Source: CBDATW01 sp965200605
Lineage (GTDB): Bacteria > Bacillota_I > Bacilli_A > CBDATW01
DNA: 64,000 nt
Direction: 5' to 3'
Assembly: GCA_965200605.1 (NCBI GenBank)
Contig: CBDATW010000002.1
Span: 496,001 to 560,000, forward strand
This document shows positions 54,800 to 64,000 of this stretch, in pieces; the stretch's first letter is position 1, and the number at the start of each line of letters is the position of its first letter. Under the pieces are notes generated by a model. That model saw only the letters and a program-made list of their open reading frames with translations, did not search any database and was not told the DNA's origin. Both the position numbers and the translations under genes were made by a program.

Positions 54800-55946
54800 A
54801 TGAAAAAACAAAGTGTAGTAATAGGATTATCAGGAGGAGTTGATTCATCGGTAGCAGCTTTTTTTCTAAAAGAAGCCGGTTATGATGTAATTGGGCTTTT
54901 TATGCGTAATTGAGATTCACTTGTCAATAATGACATTAAAGGTCATATTAATTCAGATGATATAATTTGTAATCAAGAAGCTGATTACAAAGATGCTAGG
55001 GCAGTTGCCAAAAAATTAGATATTCCATTACATAGAATTGATTTTATTAAAGAATACTGAGATGAAGTATTTATTAAATTTATTGAAGAATACAAAAAAT
55101 CCAATACCCCCAATCCTGATATATTTTGTAATAAAAATATTAAATTTAATTATTTTCTAAAATATGCCCTAAGAGAATTTAATGCTGATTTTGTAGCAAC
55201 TGGCCATTATGCTAAAATAGAGCATAGCAAAGATGGTCCTAAATTAGTCAAATGCACAGATGGTAAAAAAGATCAAACATATTTTTTAGCTGCACTAAAT
55301 CAAAGTCAATTAAATAAAGTGTTATTTCCGCTAGATAAAATTGAAAATAAGTTGCAGGTAAGAAAAATTGCTCAAGTTAATAATTTAATTACTTTTGATA
55401 AAAAAAGATTCAACTGGTATTTGTTTTATTGGTAAGCGAAAAATAAAAGAATTTTTGCAAAATTATATTGATAAAAAACCAGGAGATATTATTTTAAAAG
55501 CAACTGGAGAAAAAATGGGTAGACATGATGGAACTATGTTTTATGCAATTGGTCAACGTTTTGGATTAAATGTTGGTGGTTTAAAAGAACCGATTTTTGT
55601 TTGTGATAAAGATCCTGATAAAAATATTATTTATACAGCTTATTTATCAAAAGAAGATGAGTATTTATATTCAAATAGTTGCATTACAAAAGAAAACAAC
55701 TGGATTTATAATAAACCTTTTTATGGTAAATTTAGTGTTAAATTTACTCATGGAGATAAAGAGTATCCAGTGGTTATAGAAAAAATTGCAGGTAGCAATG
55801 ACTTATCTGCCAAATTAATATATGATAACAAAAGAGCAGTAACACCAGGCCAAGCATGTGTCTTTTATGATGGAGATATTTGTCTGGGAATGGGCATTGT
55901 TGATGTTGTCTTTAAAGATGATAAAAAACTATATGGAGGATTTTAG
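54800..55946 (+). pseudogene. mnmA: tRNA 2-thiouridylase MnmA with a frameshift at A7
   Basis: All parts of MnmA are present: PP-loop G-L-S-G-G-V-D-S-S near residue 9, T-P-N-P-D-I-F-C-N with the first catalytic Cys, A-T-G-H-Y-A-K, and D-S-T-G-I-C-F-I-G with the second Cys. The first 600 nt are in one frame, but from the A7 run 55400-55406 the sequence continues only in the +1 frame; dropping one A restores F-D-K-K-D-S-T-G. Without correction translation stops at about 55433. The frameshift may be a sequencing error, slippage-corrected expression, or a real lesion. It thiolates U34 with sulfur from a desulfurase such as SufS. Confidence 0.85.
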
Positions 55947-56613
55947 ATGACTAAATTTGATAGCAAACCAACACTAAAAGAACTTTTTGTCTTATTATTT
56001 ATTCACATAATTTATTTTGATATTATTTCTACAAAATTCTTTACTAGTTTAAAAATAGGTCCGGGAATAATGAATTTTGCTATTTATGGCACAACTCTTT
56101 TCTTAATGATTTTAGTATTTATTTTTGCTAAGTATAAATTTAATTTTTCATTTAACCAATAGCGATGTGTTTTATATTTTAGCTGGTTATATTGCAATTA
56201 CTTTTTTTGATACAATAGCATTTCGTTTAGTTAAAATGTTTGAACCGACATTACCAGTTGCCCATAATCAAGCTTCCTGAAATATAATTAAAACTCAAAC
56301 TCCCATTTATCATTATATAACAACCATTTTATTTGGACCATTAGTAGAAGAGATTAGCTATCGATTTGTGGGTCATAATCTTTTAAATAGAAAATTTAAT
56401 AGATATATTACCATGATTATTGTTGCTTTAACTTTTGGTATGAGTCATATTTGATATGCCATTTACCACCTAGGATATTATCATGAATTTATTAATTTAA
56501 TTTCTTATTCAGGGGCATCTCTTGTGCTATCATTTATTTATATCAAAAGTAATAAATTTATTGTTCCAGTATTGCTGCATATATTAGTTAACACTATAGC
56601 TTCAATACAATAA
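55947..56613 (+). pseudogene. CPBP-family intramembrane protease, frameshifted
   Basis: Starts at ATG 55947 right after the mnmA stop. The first 71 codons (three hydrophobic segments) end at TAG 56160-56162, while the rest continues in the +1 frame: N-S-D-V-F-Y-I-L, V-E-E-I-S-Y-R, S-H-I-W-Y-A and L-L-H-I-L-V-N-T-I-A, which are the E-E-x-x-x-R, H and H-x-x-x-N motifs of CPBP (Abi/CAAX) proteases. Removing one T from the T5 run 56144-56148 would join the halves. It is the second such break within 750 nt. Family members process prenylated or membrane peptides, including bacteriocin immunity. Confidence 0.7.
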
Positions 56614-56663
56614 AACTATCATTTTATAAATAATATATTATATAATATATAAAAGAGGTATTT

Positions 56664-57773
56664 ATGCAAAATTATAATCAACCTAAATCAAATAAATTAT
56701 ATATATACATTGCAATAGGAGTAATTTTGGCTATTACCATTTCAAATACTTGATTTTGACACTTTATAAGAAGGCTTCTTAGAGCTACTTTACCAATTTT
56801 GGCAGCGTTTTTAATTGCTTTTTTTGTTGAACCACTAGTTATAAAAATTAAAAACAGATTTTATTCCCAAAAGCCTAGAGGACATTTCAAAGCTGTCCTT
56901 ACATCATATTTACTAATAATATTGGCTATTTTCTTATTTTTTAGACTCTTTTCTAAACCACTATTATATGACATTAAATCATTTGTAGAAACAGTATCAT
57001 CAAGATCATTTATTGTTAGTTTATCTCAAAAAATTGATGCTACATTTAATGTTAAATCATTCCAGTATTTATCAAATGGAATATTAGATATTCAAACTTG
57101 ATTAACTGCTAATTTTGGTGGTATTGTAATTTCCACTTTTAACAAAACAGTATCATACTTTTTAAATGCCCTATTTATTATTGCAGCTGCAATTTATATG
57201 TCAGTTGACTATACTAAATTTCAAAAATTATTAAATAAAAAAATAAAATCAAAAAGTAGTAAAGTAATTGAAACTCTTGATGAAATTAATTTGGGAATGA
57301 AAGCTTGATCTAAAGGTTGATTAAAAGACCAGGCCTTTATTTTCTTTTGAACATTTGTCTTTCTTTGATTATTAGGAATTGAATCATTTTTTACCCTTAC
57401 AGTTATTATGACACTATTTAATTTTGTTCCTTTCTTTGGACCAATTATTGGAGGATTAATAATTTGAATTTATATTTTTACCACTTATGTTTCAGTAAGT
57501 GGATCATGAGCTTTCTTTGGACTAATATTTATTCCTTCAAATGTTGTAATTATTTTGGCCCTAATTGCCATTGGTGTAATTCAAACAGTTGAATCACTAT
57601 GATGAGTTCCCAAAGTTTATGCAAAAGAAATTGACATTAATCCCCTTACTGTATTGCTTTCACTTTCAGTAATTGCTACATTAATTTCACCCCTTTTTAC
57701 ACCCTTGACAATTCCAGCAATTGTAATTGGAAGAGTTGTCTATAAAAACTATTTTGCCAAATATCTAGAATAA
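56664..57773 (+). CDS. AI-2E family permease
   Basis: 369 aa, merged across many UGA codons. Eight or so hydrophobic segments; A-F-L-I-A-F-F-V-E-P-L near residue 45 and F-N-F-V-P-F-F-G-P-I-I-G-G near 255 are the family (PF01594) signatures. Members export diverse solutes or Na+/H+; the AI-2 name is historical and no ligand can be inferred. TATAAT-rich sequence and AAGAGG precede the ATG; a terminator follows. Confidence 0.85.
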
Positions 57774-57797
57774 CTACTTGGTAGTTATTTTTTATTA
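57771..57797 (+). terminator. terminator of the permease gene
   Basis: TAACTAC/GTAGTTA stem plus T-run; the 5' arm includes the stop codon. Confidence 0.75.
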
Positions 57798-57836
57798 GAC
57801 ATATGATATAATCTATATAACCAGGAGTTATATTAG

Positions 57837-60512
57837 ATGAAAAATTATTCAACAAATGAAATTAGAAATTTATGATTAAAGTTTTTTTCTGAAACTAAAA
57901 ATCATAAAATCATTGAGCCAGCACCCCTTATTCCTAAAAATGATGATACTCTTTTGTGAATTAATTCTGGTGTAGCTGCTATTAAAACTTATTTTGATGG
58001 TTCAGAAAAATCACCTGCTCCCAGGTTAGTTAATTCTCAACCATCAATTAGAACCAATGATATTGAAAATGTTGGTCGAACAGCAAGACATCATACTTTA
58101 TTTGAAATGTTGGGAAATTTTTCAATTGGTGATTATTTTAAAAGAGAAGCTATTCATTTTGCCTGAGAATTTTTAACAGATGAAAAATGACTAGGATTTG
58201 ATTCAGAAAAACTTTATATTACAGTTTATCAAGAAGATGATTTTGCCTATGACATCTGACATAAAGAAATTAAAATTCCTCAAGAAAAAATTATTAAAGG
58301 CGATAAATCAACTAACTTTTGAGAAATTGGTCAAGGACCTTGCGGGCCTAATACAGAAATTTTTTATGATCGGGGAGTTGATTATGATCCAGAAAATAAA
58401 GGAATAAAATTACTCCAAGATGATATTGACAATGATCGATACCTAGAAGTATGAAACTTGGTTTTTTCGCAATTTAATAATGATGGTAATGGTAATTATA
58501 GCGATTTACCAATGCAGAATATTGATACTGGTATGGGTCTTGAAAGAACAGCATCATTGCTACAAGATGCCCCAACTAACTATGAGACAGATCAATTTAA
58601 ATTAATTATTGAAGATATTGAGAAGGAAACAAATATTAAATTTATTTCAGAGCGTCCTAATCAACATAAGTTTAGTCAAGATGATTTAGAAACTAATATG
58701 GCTTTTAAAGCTATTGCCGATCATATTAAGTGTAATGTTTTTTCAATTGCAGATGGTGCTATTTTTTCAAATGAAAAAAGAGGTTATGTTCTAAGAAGAC
58801 TTCTTAGAAGAGCAGTCAATATGGGAAGAAGACTGGGAATTAAAAGACCTTTTTTATATAAATTAGTTGATGGTATTGTCGAATACCACAAGGAATTTTT
58901 TCCAAGACTAAAAAAAAATAAAGATCATGTAATTAAATTAATTAAAATTGAAGAAGAAAAATTTGGAGATACAGTTGAAAAAGGATATGCTAAATTAAAT
59001 TCAATTATTAAATCAGAAAATAAAATGTCACCTCAAGATGCTTTTTTACTATTTAATTCATATGGTTTTCCAATTGAACTAACAGAAGAAATATGCCTTG
59101 AAAATAATATTTCAGTTGATTTAGAGGCTTTTGATAAACTGTTTGAAGAACATAAAACAAAAGCTAAATCATCTTATAAAGCTACTGGAACTATGGCTAT
59201 TCAATCACAGGCATTAAGTCAACTTGATGTTTCCTCAACTTTTGATTATCAACTTGAAGAAACAAGTTCTAAAGTTGTTGGTATTATTCAAAAAGATAAA
59301 GTAGTAGATAAAGTTAGTGGGACTATGCTCCTTGCTTTTGATGTTACACCATTTTATGCAACATCAGGGGGACAAATTGATGATCAAGGTACAATTGGTG
59401 ATATGAAAGTTGAGGCTCTTGTTAAATCCCCTCACAAAATTACCCTGCATCAAATTACAAGTGATAAAGAAATAAAAATTGGTGATAGTTTTGATTTAAA
59501 AATTTGAGATCAAAGATTTAATTTAAGAGCTCATCATTCTGGATCACATTTAATTCATCAGGTTGTAAAAGAACTTTTTGGAGCTGAGGCAAATCAAAGT
59601 GGTAAATATGTGGGAAATCATAGATTAAGATTTGACTTTACATGTAGCCAAAAAATACCAAGTGATATTGCCAGTCAAATTGAGACATTAGTAAATAAAA
59701 AAATTAATGAAAACAATGATTCTATAATTAAAATTATGCCATATCAGCAAGCTATTGATAAAGGGGCAATTGCTCTGTTTACAGAAAAATACTTAGATGA
59801 TGTTAGAACAGTAAAAATTGGTGGATCATTTGAATTGTGTGGTGGAACTCATGTATCTAATTCACAAGAAATTGAAGAATTTGTATTAACTTCTTTTGAA
59901 TCAAAGGGAGCAGGAATATATAGAATTGAAGGTATTTGTACAAAAAAATTAGTAAAAGAATACAATCATAAAAAAAATATTGAATTACAAAACAAATACA
60001 ATACATTTAAAGTTAAACATCATAATAAAGATTACTTTGTTGAATTTAAAATTAAAGATCAAAGTTATAGAAATAATTTAAAAGATTTTAAATCTTGAAA
60101 AAATCATATGGCTAAAGGCAATAGAAAATGGAACAAAGCAATAACAAAAGAATACTTTGTTAAATACTCAGCCCTTCAAGATAATGTTGTGAAAATAAAT
60201 GATTTTAATGTTCTTTCAATATTTGGTGATATGCCAGCTTCAACTAATAGAGATCTAGTAGCACATTATATTAATAAACTACAAGACTTAATTGTTATAG
60301 TTGGATCAAACTTTGACCAAAAATCAACACTTGTGGTTTCGGTTTCAAAATCATACCAAGATAAAATATCAGCTAGTGATATTGTAAATTCAATTAATAA
60401 AAAAACTAATATGAAAGGTGGAGGGAACCAAGCTACTGCCCAATCTGGAGGAGAAAATATTTCTAATTTACAAGAGTGTCTAGAAAATATTGAGGAATTT
60501 ATTAATGTCTAA
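57837..60512 (+). CDS. alaS: alanyl-tRNA synthetase
   Basis: 891 aa, merged across UGA codons. Class II catalytic core with W-I-N-S-G-V-A-A-I-K (motif 1 region), R-H-H-T-L-F-E-M-L-G-N-F-S motif 2, and G-M-G-L-E-R motif 3 near residue 230. The editing domain has A-H-H-S-G-S-H-L-I-H and E-L-C-G-G-T-H-V zinc ligands (H-x3-H and C-x3-H). A C-terminal C-Ala domain with G-G-G-N near residue 862 follows. CCAGGAGTT precedes the start; ruvX overlaps the end by 8 nt. Confidence 0.96.
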
Positions 60513-60924
60513 AATAATGGGAATTGATATTGGAACTGCCTCAATTGGTGTAGCACTAAGTGATTCATTACAAATTATTGCCTCACCACTTGAAACAATC
60601 AAATATGAAAATGAAAATAAAGTAGAGTTTATTGAAAAATTATTAAAACTAATTGAAAAGTATAAACCAGAATCAATTGTCTATGGCCTACCTTTAAATA
60701 TGGATGGAAGTCCATCTACTACAACTATTTATATTAATGAAGTTATTGCAACTGCCAAAGCCAAAATAGATTTAAAGTTTTATCCAGTTGATGAAAGATG
60801 AAGCTCTAGGGAATCCCAAAAATTAATTGTAAATGCCAATTTTAAAAAAACCGAAAGAAAATCTAAAAATGATCAAGTAGCAGCTTCCATTATTCTTCAA
60901 ACATTTTTAGAATCACAAATTTAA
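60505..60924 (+). CDS. ruvX: RuvX/YqgF-family Holliday-junction resolvase-like protein
   Basis: 139 aa; start at ATG 60505 inside alaS, with GAGG about 10 nt upstream. M-G-I-D-I-G-T-A-S-I-G-V-A (RNase H-fold Asp), V-Y-G-L-P-L-N-M-D-G and V-D-E-R-W-S-S are the three YqgF motifs. It is implicated in 16S rRNA 5' processing. The alaS-ruvX-greA order is common in Firmicutes. Confidence 0.93.
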
Positions 60925-60966
60925 TTATTTTTGATATAATTAATAAGCTTAGGAGAATATTATAAT

Positions 60967-61446
60967 ATGGAAAAAACATTATTAACCAAAGAAGGTCTTG
61001 CTGAATTAAAATCAAAGTTAGATAATTTATTAAATGTTGAAAGAGCCAAAGTTATTGAAGAGTTAAAAGTTGCTCGTCAACAAGGAGACTTATCAGAAAA
61101 TGCTGACTATGATGCTGCCCGAGAAAAACAAGGTCAAATTGAAACTAAAATCAAAGAACTACAATATGTTTTAGATAATCACACAATAATTGTTGAAAAG
61201 AAAGCAGTTTCTAAAAGTGATGAAAAAGTAGTTAAGGTTGGAAATAAAATTAAAGTTAAAAATATTGGTTCAACCAAAGCAATTGAATATAAAATTGTTG
61301 GATCTTTTGAAGCTAATCCATTTGAAAATAAAATTTCCAATGAATCACCTTTAGCCCAAGCTCTATTGGGCAAAAAAGAAGGAGATACTGTTAAAGTTAA
61401 ATCAGTTGAACCTTACAAAACAAAAATTCTTAAAATTACAAAGTAA
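60967..61446 (+). CDS. greA: transcription elongation factor GreA
   Basis: 159 aa. The N-terminal coiled coil carries G-D-L-S-E-N-A-D-Y-D-A-A near residue 39 with the acidic D/E tip that cleaves backtracked RNA in RNA polymerase; the C-terminal FKBP-like part has S-N-E-S-P-L-A-Q-A-L-L-G-K. Own promoter (TATAAT about 60935) and AGGAGAA site; followed by a terminator. Confidence 0.96.
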   Translation: MEKTLLTKEGLAELKSKLDNLLNVERAKVIEELKVARQQGDLSENADYDAAREKQGQIETKIKELQYVLDNHTIIVEKKAVSKSDEKVVKVGNKIKVKNIGSTKAIEYKIVGSFEANPFENKISNESPLAQALLGKKEGDTVKVKSVEPYKTKILKITK

Positions 61447-61471
61447 ATAACAAACATTGTTATTTTTTTAT
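61446..61471 (+). terminator. terminator of greA
   Basis: AATAACA/TGTTATT stem and T-run directly after the stop. Confidence 0.8.
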
Positions 61472-61510
61472 AAAAAAGTAGGAATTTTTATTTTTTTGAC
61501 TATATATATT
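61468..61510 (+). repeat. repeated promoter-like element (copy 3, with intact gene)
   Basis: AGTAGGAATTTTTATTTTTT then GACTATATATATT, matching 10923 and 18693. It stands directly upstream of AAAGGAGG and the double-glycine peptide gene, so in this copy it is probably the promoter of that gene. Confidence 0.65.
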
Positions 61511-61524
61511 TCAAAGGAGGATTT

Positions 61525-61839
61525 ATGAGAGAATTACAAAACTCTGAATTAGAAAATTTGTATGGTGGTGGCATCTTAGCTGGAATTGGAGTAGCTGTTA
61601 CTGCAATTGTTGCTATTATTGCATCATATAAAATGCTTTCAGCAAGTGAAGCAAGCGTTAAATTACCTGGTGGAACATCAATGTCTTTTTCAGGAGCCAA
61701 AGGCGCCAATAGTGAGCGTCAAGAAACTAAAAGCATTAGTCAGCCCAAGGCAAAATCAAAAGCTATCACTTTAAATCAACTAGATAATGCTCAAAAAAGT
61801 TTTTCATCTACACCTAGAAACTTCCTTGTAAAAATTTAG
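61525..61839 (+). CDS. double-glycine-leader secreted peptide (bacteriocin-like), 104 aa
   Basis: AAAGGAGGATTT precedes the ATG. The N-terminus M-R-E-L-Q-N-S-E-L-E-N-L-Y-G-G fits the L-x-x-x-E-L-x-x-L-x-G-G leader that C39-type ABC exporters cleave, at Gly14-Gly15. The mature part begins G-I-L-A-G-I-G-V-A-V-T-A-I-V with one strongly hydrophobic Gly/Ala-rich helix, then a Ser/Lys-rich hydrophilic tail without cysteine. This is the build of class II bacteriocins, though the tail is longer than usual. No C39 exporter or immunity gene lies in the window. It may instead be a surface peptide. Confidence 0.6.
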   Translation: MRELQNSELENLYGGGILAGIGVAVTAIVAIIASYKMLSASEASVKLPGGTSMSFSGAKGANSERQETKSISQPKAKSKAITLNQLDNAQKSFSSTPRNFLVKI

Positions 61840-61864
61840 CATTTTACATTGAAGCTTTTTTTGT

Positions 61865-61969
61865 TATAATAATATGGCTTATTTATCTATATAAGCTACA
61901 ACCTTTGAAAACAGGCATTCAAGCCTAGCGCCTTAATCAAGAGTCTTAGAATATAGGGGGTACATTTTT
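61865..61969 (+). promoter_or_regulatory. ribosomal protein L21 leader
   Basis: TATAAT (61865-61870) starts a leader of about 95 nt holding GGCTTATTTA...TAAGC, AACAGGCATTCAAGCCTAG and a GGGGG site before rplU. Position and hairpins fit the Firmicutes L21 leader, thought to be bound by L21 for autoregulation. No ORF inside. Confidence 0.6.
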
Positions 61970-62272
61970 ATGTATGCAATTATTAAATCTGGTGGCAAGC
62001 AATACAAGGTAGAAAAAGGCCAATCAATCTACATTGAAAAGTTAAATGCCAAAGAGGGTGAAAAAGTCACATTTGACCAAGTATTATTTGCCAATGGCAA
62101 AATGGGTCAGCCATTGTTAAAAGAAGCAAAAGTCACTGGTAAAGTTGAAAAGCAAGGTAAAGATAAAAAAATCATTGTCTTTAAATATAAACCTAAGAAA
62201 AAATCAACTCGTAAAAAAATGGGGCATAGACAACCTTATACAAAAGTATTAATTGATTCAATTGAGGTTTAA
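61970..62272 (+). CDS. rplU: 50S ribosomal protein L21
   Basis: 100 aa. M-Y-A-I-I-K-S-G-G-K-Q-Y-K-V and K-K-S-T-R-K-K-M-G-H-R-Q are the L21 N-terminal and C-terminal signatures. A GGGGG-type ribosome-binding site precedes it and the structured leader regulates it. First gene of rplU-prp-rpmA. Confidence 0.97.
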   Translation: MYAIIKSGGKQYKVEKGQSIYIEKLNAKEGEKVTFDQVLFANGKMGQPLLKEAKVTGKVEKQGKDKKIIVFKYKPKKKSTRKKMGHRQPYTKVLIDSIEV

Positions 62273-62273
62273 A

Positions 62274-62591
62274 ATGACAAATGTTACTATAACTTATCAA
62301 AAGGATGTAATTGATAAGTTATCAATTACAGGACATGCCAACTTCAATGATGCTGGAAAAGATATAGTTTGTGCATCGATATCAACATTGACCTTTTATA
62401 CAATTAATGCATTTGATTATTTAAAAAAAATTGATTTTGTTAAAATCAATATTGATAAAGAAAATCAATTAATTGAATTTATTAAAATTAAAAATGAAGA
62501 TATGACACAAAATTTGCTTAAGCTACTGGTATTACATTTAAAAGGCTTAAAAGATCAATATCCCAAAAATATTATAATAGAGGAGAAATAA
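62274..62591 (+). CDS. prp: ribosomal-processing cysteine protease Prp
   Basis: 105 aa, start 1 nt after the rplU stop. G-H-A-N-F-N-D-A-G-K-D-I-V-C-A-S-I-S holds the catalytic His (G-H-A) and Cys (V-C-A) of Prp. It removes the N-terminal extension of L27 encoded by the next gene. The L21-Prp-L27 order is conserved in Firmicutes and mollicutes. Confidence 0.92.
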   Translation: MTNVTITYQKDVIDKLSITGHANFNDAGKDIVCASISTLTFYTINAFDYLKKIDFVKINIDKENQLIEFIKIKNEDMTQNLLKLLVLHLKGLKDQYPKNIIIEEK

Positions 62592-62592
62592 T

Positions 62593-62883
62593 ATGACATT
62601 AAAATATCAATTACAACTACAATTCTTTGCTTCTAAAAAAGGTGTAGGGTCTACTAAAAATGGTAGAGACTCAGCTGGTAGACGCTTGGGAACCAAAGTT
62701 GCTGATGGACAATTTTGCACTGCTGGATCAATTATCTATCGTCAAAGAGGAACAAAAATTTATCCAGGAGTTAATGTTAAAAAAGGTGGAGACGATACTC
62801 TTTTTGCAACAATAGATGGTATTGTTAAATTTGAACGTTGAGGAAAATCAAGAAAAATTGCTTCAATTTACCCAAGTGCATAA
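62593..62883 (+). CDS. rpmA: 50S ribosomal protein L27 with N-terminal extension
   Basis: 96 aa, merged across UGA-Trp at 62839. The start M-T-L-K-Y-Q-L-Q-L-Q-F-F-A-S-K-K-G carries the Prp cleavage site (F-F/A-S-K-K); the mature protein begins at Ala13. G-S-T-K-N-G-R-D-S and R-L-G-T-K are L27 hallmarks. 1 nt after the prp stop with GGAG upstream. Confidence 0.96.
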
Positions 62884-62939
62884 TATAAAAAGGAGCTTTG
62901 TAAGGCTTTTTTTATTTAAAATAGAAAAAGGAGATTGCT

Positions 62940-64000
62940 ATGGATTTTATTGATAAGGTATCCCTAAAAGTTTCTGCTGGCAAAGGTGGAGATGGTGTTG
63001 TGGCATTTATTAGAGAAAAATATCGACCCAAAGGGGGACCTGGTGGTGGAGATGGTGGAGATGGTGGCTCTATTATTTTTGAAGCTAATGAAGGTCTATC
63101 AACTCTTTTACACTTAAAATATAAAAAACACATTAAAGGTCAAGAAGGGCAAAAAGGGGCAAATAAAAATCAGCATGGTAAAAATGCCCCTGACACTATT
63201 ATTCAAGTACCTTGTGGAACCATTATTAAAGAAGACAATAAAATTATAGCTGATCTTAAAAAGCATGGTTTACAAAAAATAATTGCCAAAGGGGGAATAG
63301 GGGGAAAAGGAAATGCTAGATTTGCAACTTCCCGCAACTCTGCACCCCAAATTTCAGAAAATGGTTCACTTGGCCAATCAAAAAATATCGATTTAGAATT
63401 ACTTGTTTTAGCAGATGTGGGTCTGGTGGGATATCCCTCAGTGGGTAAATCAACAATTATTTCAGTAATTTCAAATGCAAAACCTAAAATTGCTGATTAT
63501 CATTTTACAACACTTAGCCCCAAACTGGGACTTGTGAAAGTTAATGAAAGTGATTCATTTGTAGTAGCTGACCTACCTGGTTTAATTAAAGGTGCAAGTC
63601 TTAAAAAAGGTTTGGGAACAAAATTTTTAAAACATATTACAAGGTGTAGACTAATCTTACATATACTTGATGCATCAGGTGATAATTTAAAAGATTTAGC
63701 TGATGATTACAAAACTATCAATAATGAACTTAAAACTTTTGATACAAACCTCCATAAAAAAGAAATGATTGTTGTAGCAAATAAAATTGATGATCTAGCA
63801 TCTAAAGCTAAAATTGCTAAATTTAAAAAAGTTTTTCCTAAAATTAATGTTTTGGAAATAAGTGCAATTAAAAATCAAAACCTTGATAAATTAATTCAAA
63901 TTACTTTTGATAAATTAAAAAATATTAAATCAAAGTCTCTAGTTGATAAATCAACTTCAAGCCATGTTAATTATATTTTTGAATCACAACATTTAGATGA
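62940..64000 (+). CDS. obgE: GTPase ObgE/CgtA (3' end outside window)
   Basis: AAAAGGAGATTGCT precedes the ATG. The Gly-rich Obg fold (S-A-G-K-G-G-D-G-V-V-A-F, G-G-P-G-G-G-D-G-G-D-G-G) is followed by the G domain: G-Y-P-S-V-G-K-S-T (G1), F-T-T-L (G2), D-L-P-G-L-I (G3), N-K-I-D (G4) and S-A-I-K (G5). The coding sequence runs off the end with the C-terminal domain beginning. It is a ribosome-assembly GTPase. Confidence 0.95.
   Translation, partial: MDFIDKVSLKVSAGKGGDGVVAFIREKYRPKGGPGGGDGGDGGSIIFEANEGLSTLLHLKYKKHIKGQEGQKGANKNQHGKNAPDTIIQVPCGTIIKEDNKIIADLKKHGLQKIIAKGGIGGKGNARFATSRNSAPQISENGSLGQSKNIDLELLVLADVGLVGYPSVGKSTIISVISNAKPKIADYHFTTLSPKLGLVKVNESDSFVVADLPGLIKGASLKKGLGTKFLKHITRCRLILHILDASGDNLKDLADDYKTINNELKTFDTNLHKKEMIVVANKIDDLASKAKIAKFKKVFPKINVLEISAIKNQNLDKLIQITFDKLKNIKSKSLVDKSTSSHVNYIFESQHLD

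Noticed and set aside
55395..55946. Separate short gene starting at TTG 55395
   Set aside because: It is the C-terminal half of MnmA after the A7 frameshift, not an independent gene.

Overview
The window is a very AT-rich chromosome segment from a mollicute (Mycoplasma/Spiroplasma-type, wall-less Firmicute relative). The decisive sign is that almost every gene reads through in-frame UGA codons as tryptophan. Examples are the NrdF C-terminus (E-D-E-D-W-D-F), MnmA, AlaRS, and the rnr and nrdE genes. Supporting signs are poly-paralogous lipoproteins with mycoplasma-type lipoboxes, a single compact 16S-23S-5S operon without spacer tRNAs, tmRNA beside smpB, and an nrdF-nrdI-nrdE operon. I cannot assign a genus from the sequence alone. 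All coding coordinates assume translation table 4.

Layout. 1-16 kb is mostly core: HAD phosphatase (cut by the window edge), whiA, XRE regulator, Ca2+/Na+ exchanger, secG, rnr, lipoprotein, deoD, a decayed stretch, class II aldolase, pfkA, alpha/beta hydrolase, the nrd operon on the minus strand, then smpB and tmRNA. 16.3-41.1 kb is an accessory island. It holds an AlbA_2/ATPase + DUF262 pair, a cluster of BMP-type lipoproteins including two truncated leader copies, a KAP-like NTPase fused in frame to a lipoprotein-family domain, an Abi-like gene, two Fic proteins, an AbiL-like (AAA ATPase + RloB-like) pair, an HNH protein, a DUF3800 protein, a PDDEXK-like protein, and a TIR-like/membrane/TIR-like operon. 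It also holds at least two unassigned structured-RNA candidates and several decayed duplicate fragments. 41.5-45 kb carries another large lipoprotein and two tandem membrane proteins. 45.2-50.2 kb is the rRNA operon. 50.2-64 kb returns to core genes: sufS, ridA, an AGCS alanine symporter, ald, mnmA (frameshifted), a CPBP membrane protease (frameshifted), an AI-2E-family permease, alaS, ruvX, greA, a double-glycine-leader peptide, rplU-prp-rpmA and obgE (cut by the window edge).

How it fits together. Ribonucleotide reduction is by NrdE/NrdF/NrdI, and NrdF carries the V-P-K substitutions of the metal-free DOPA-radical class. The AGCS symporter beside ald suggests alanine import and oxidation. 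smpB and ssrA form a complete trans-translation pair. The rplU leader, prp protease and N-terminally extended rpmA form the usual L21-Prp-L27 unit. The middle island looks like a hot spot where defence-type genes and recombining lipoprotein cassettes have accumulated: repeated 5' regions, near-identical 3' cassettes, 3' relics and one ATPase-lipoprotein chimera all point to repeated homologous exchange. No tRNA gene, transposase, prophage or CRISPR array was seen.
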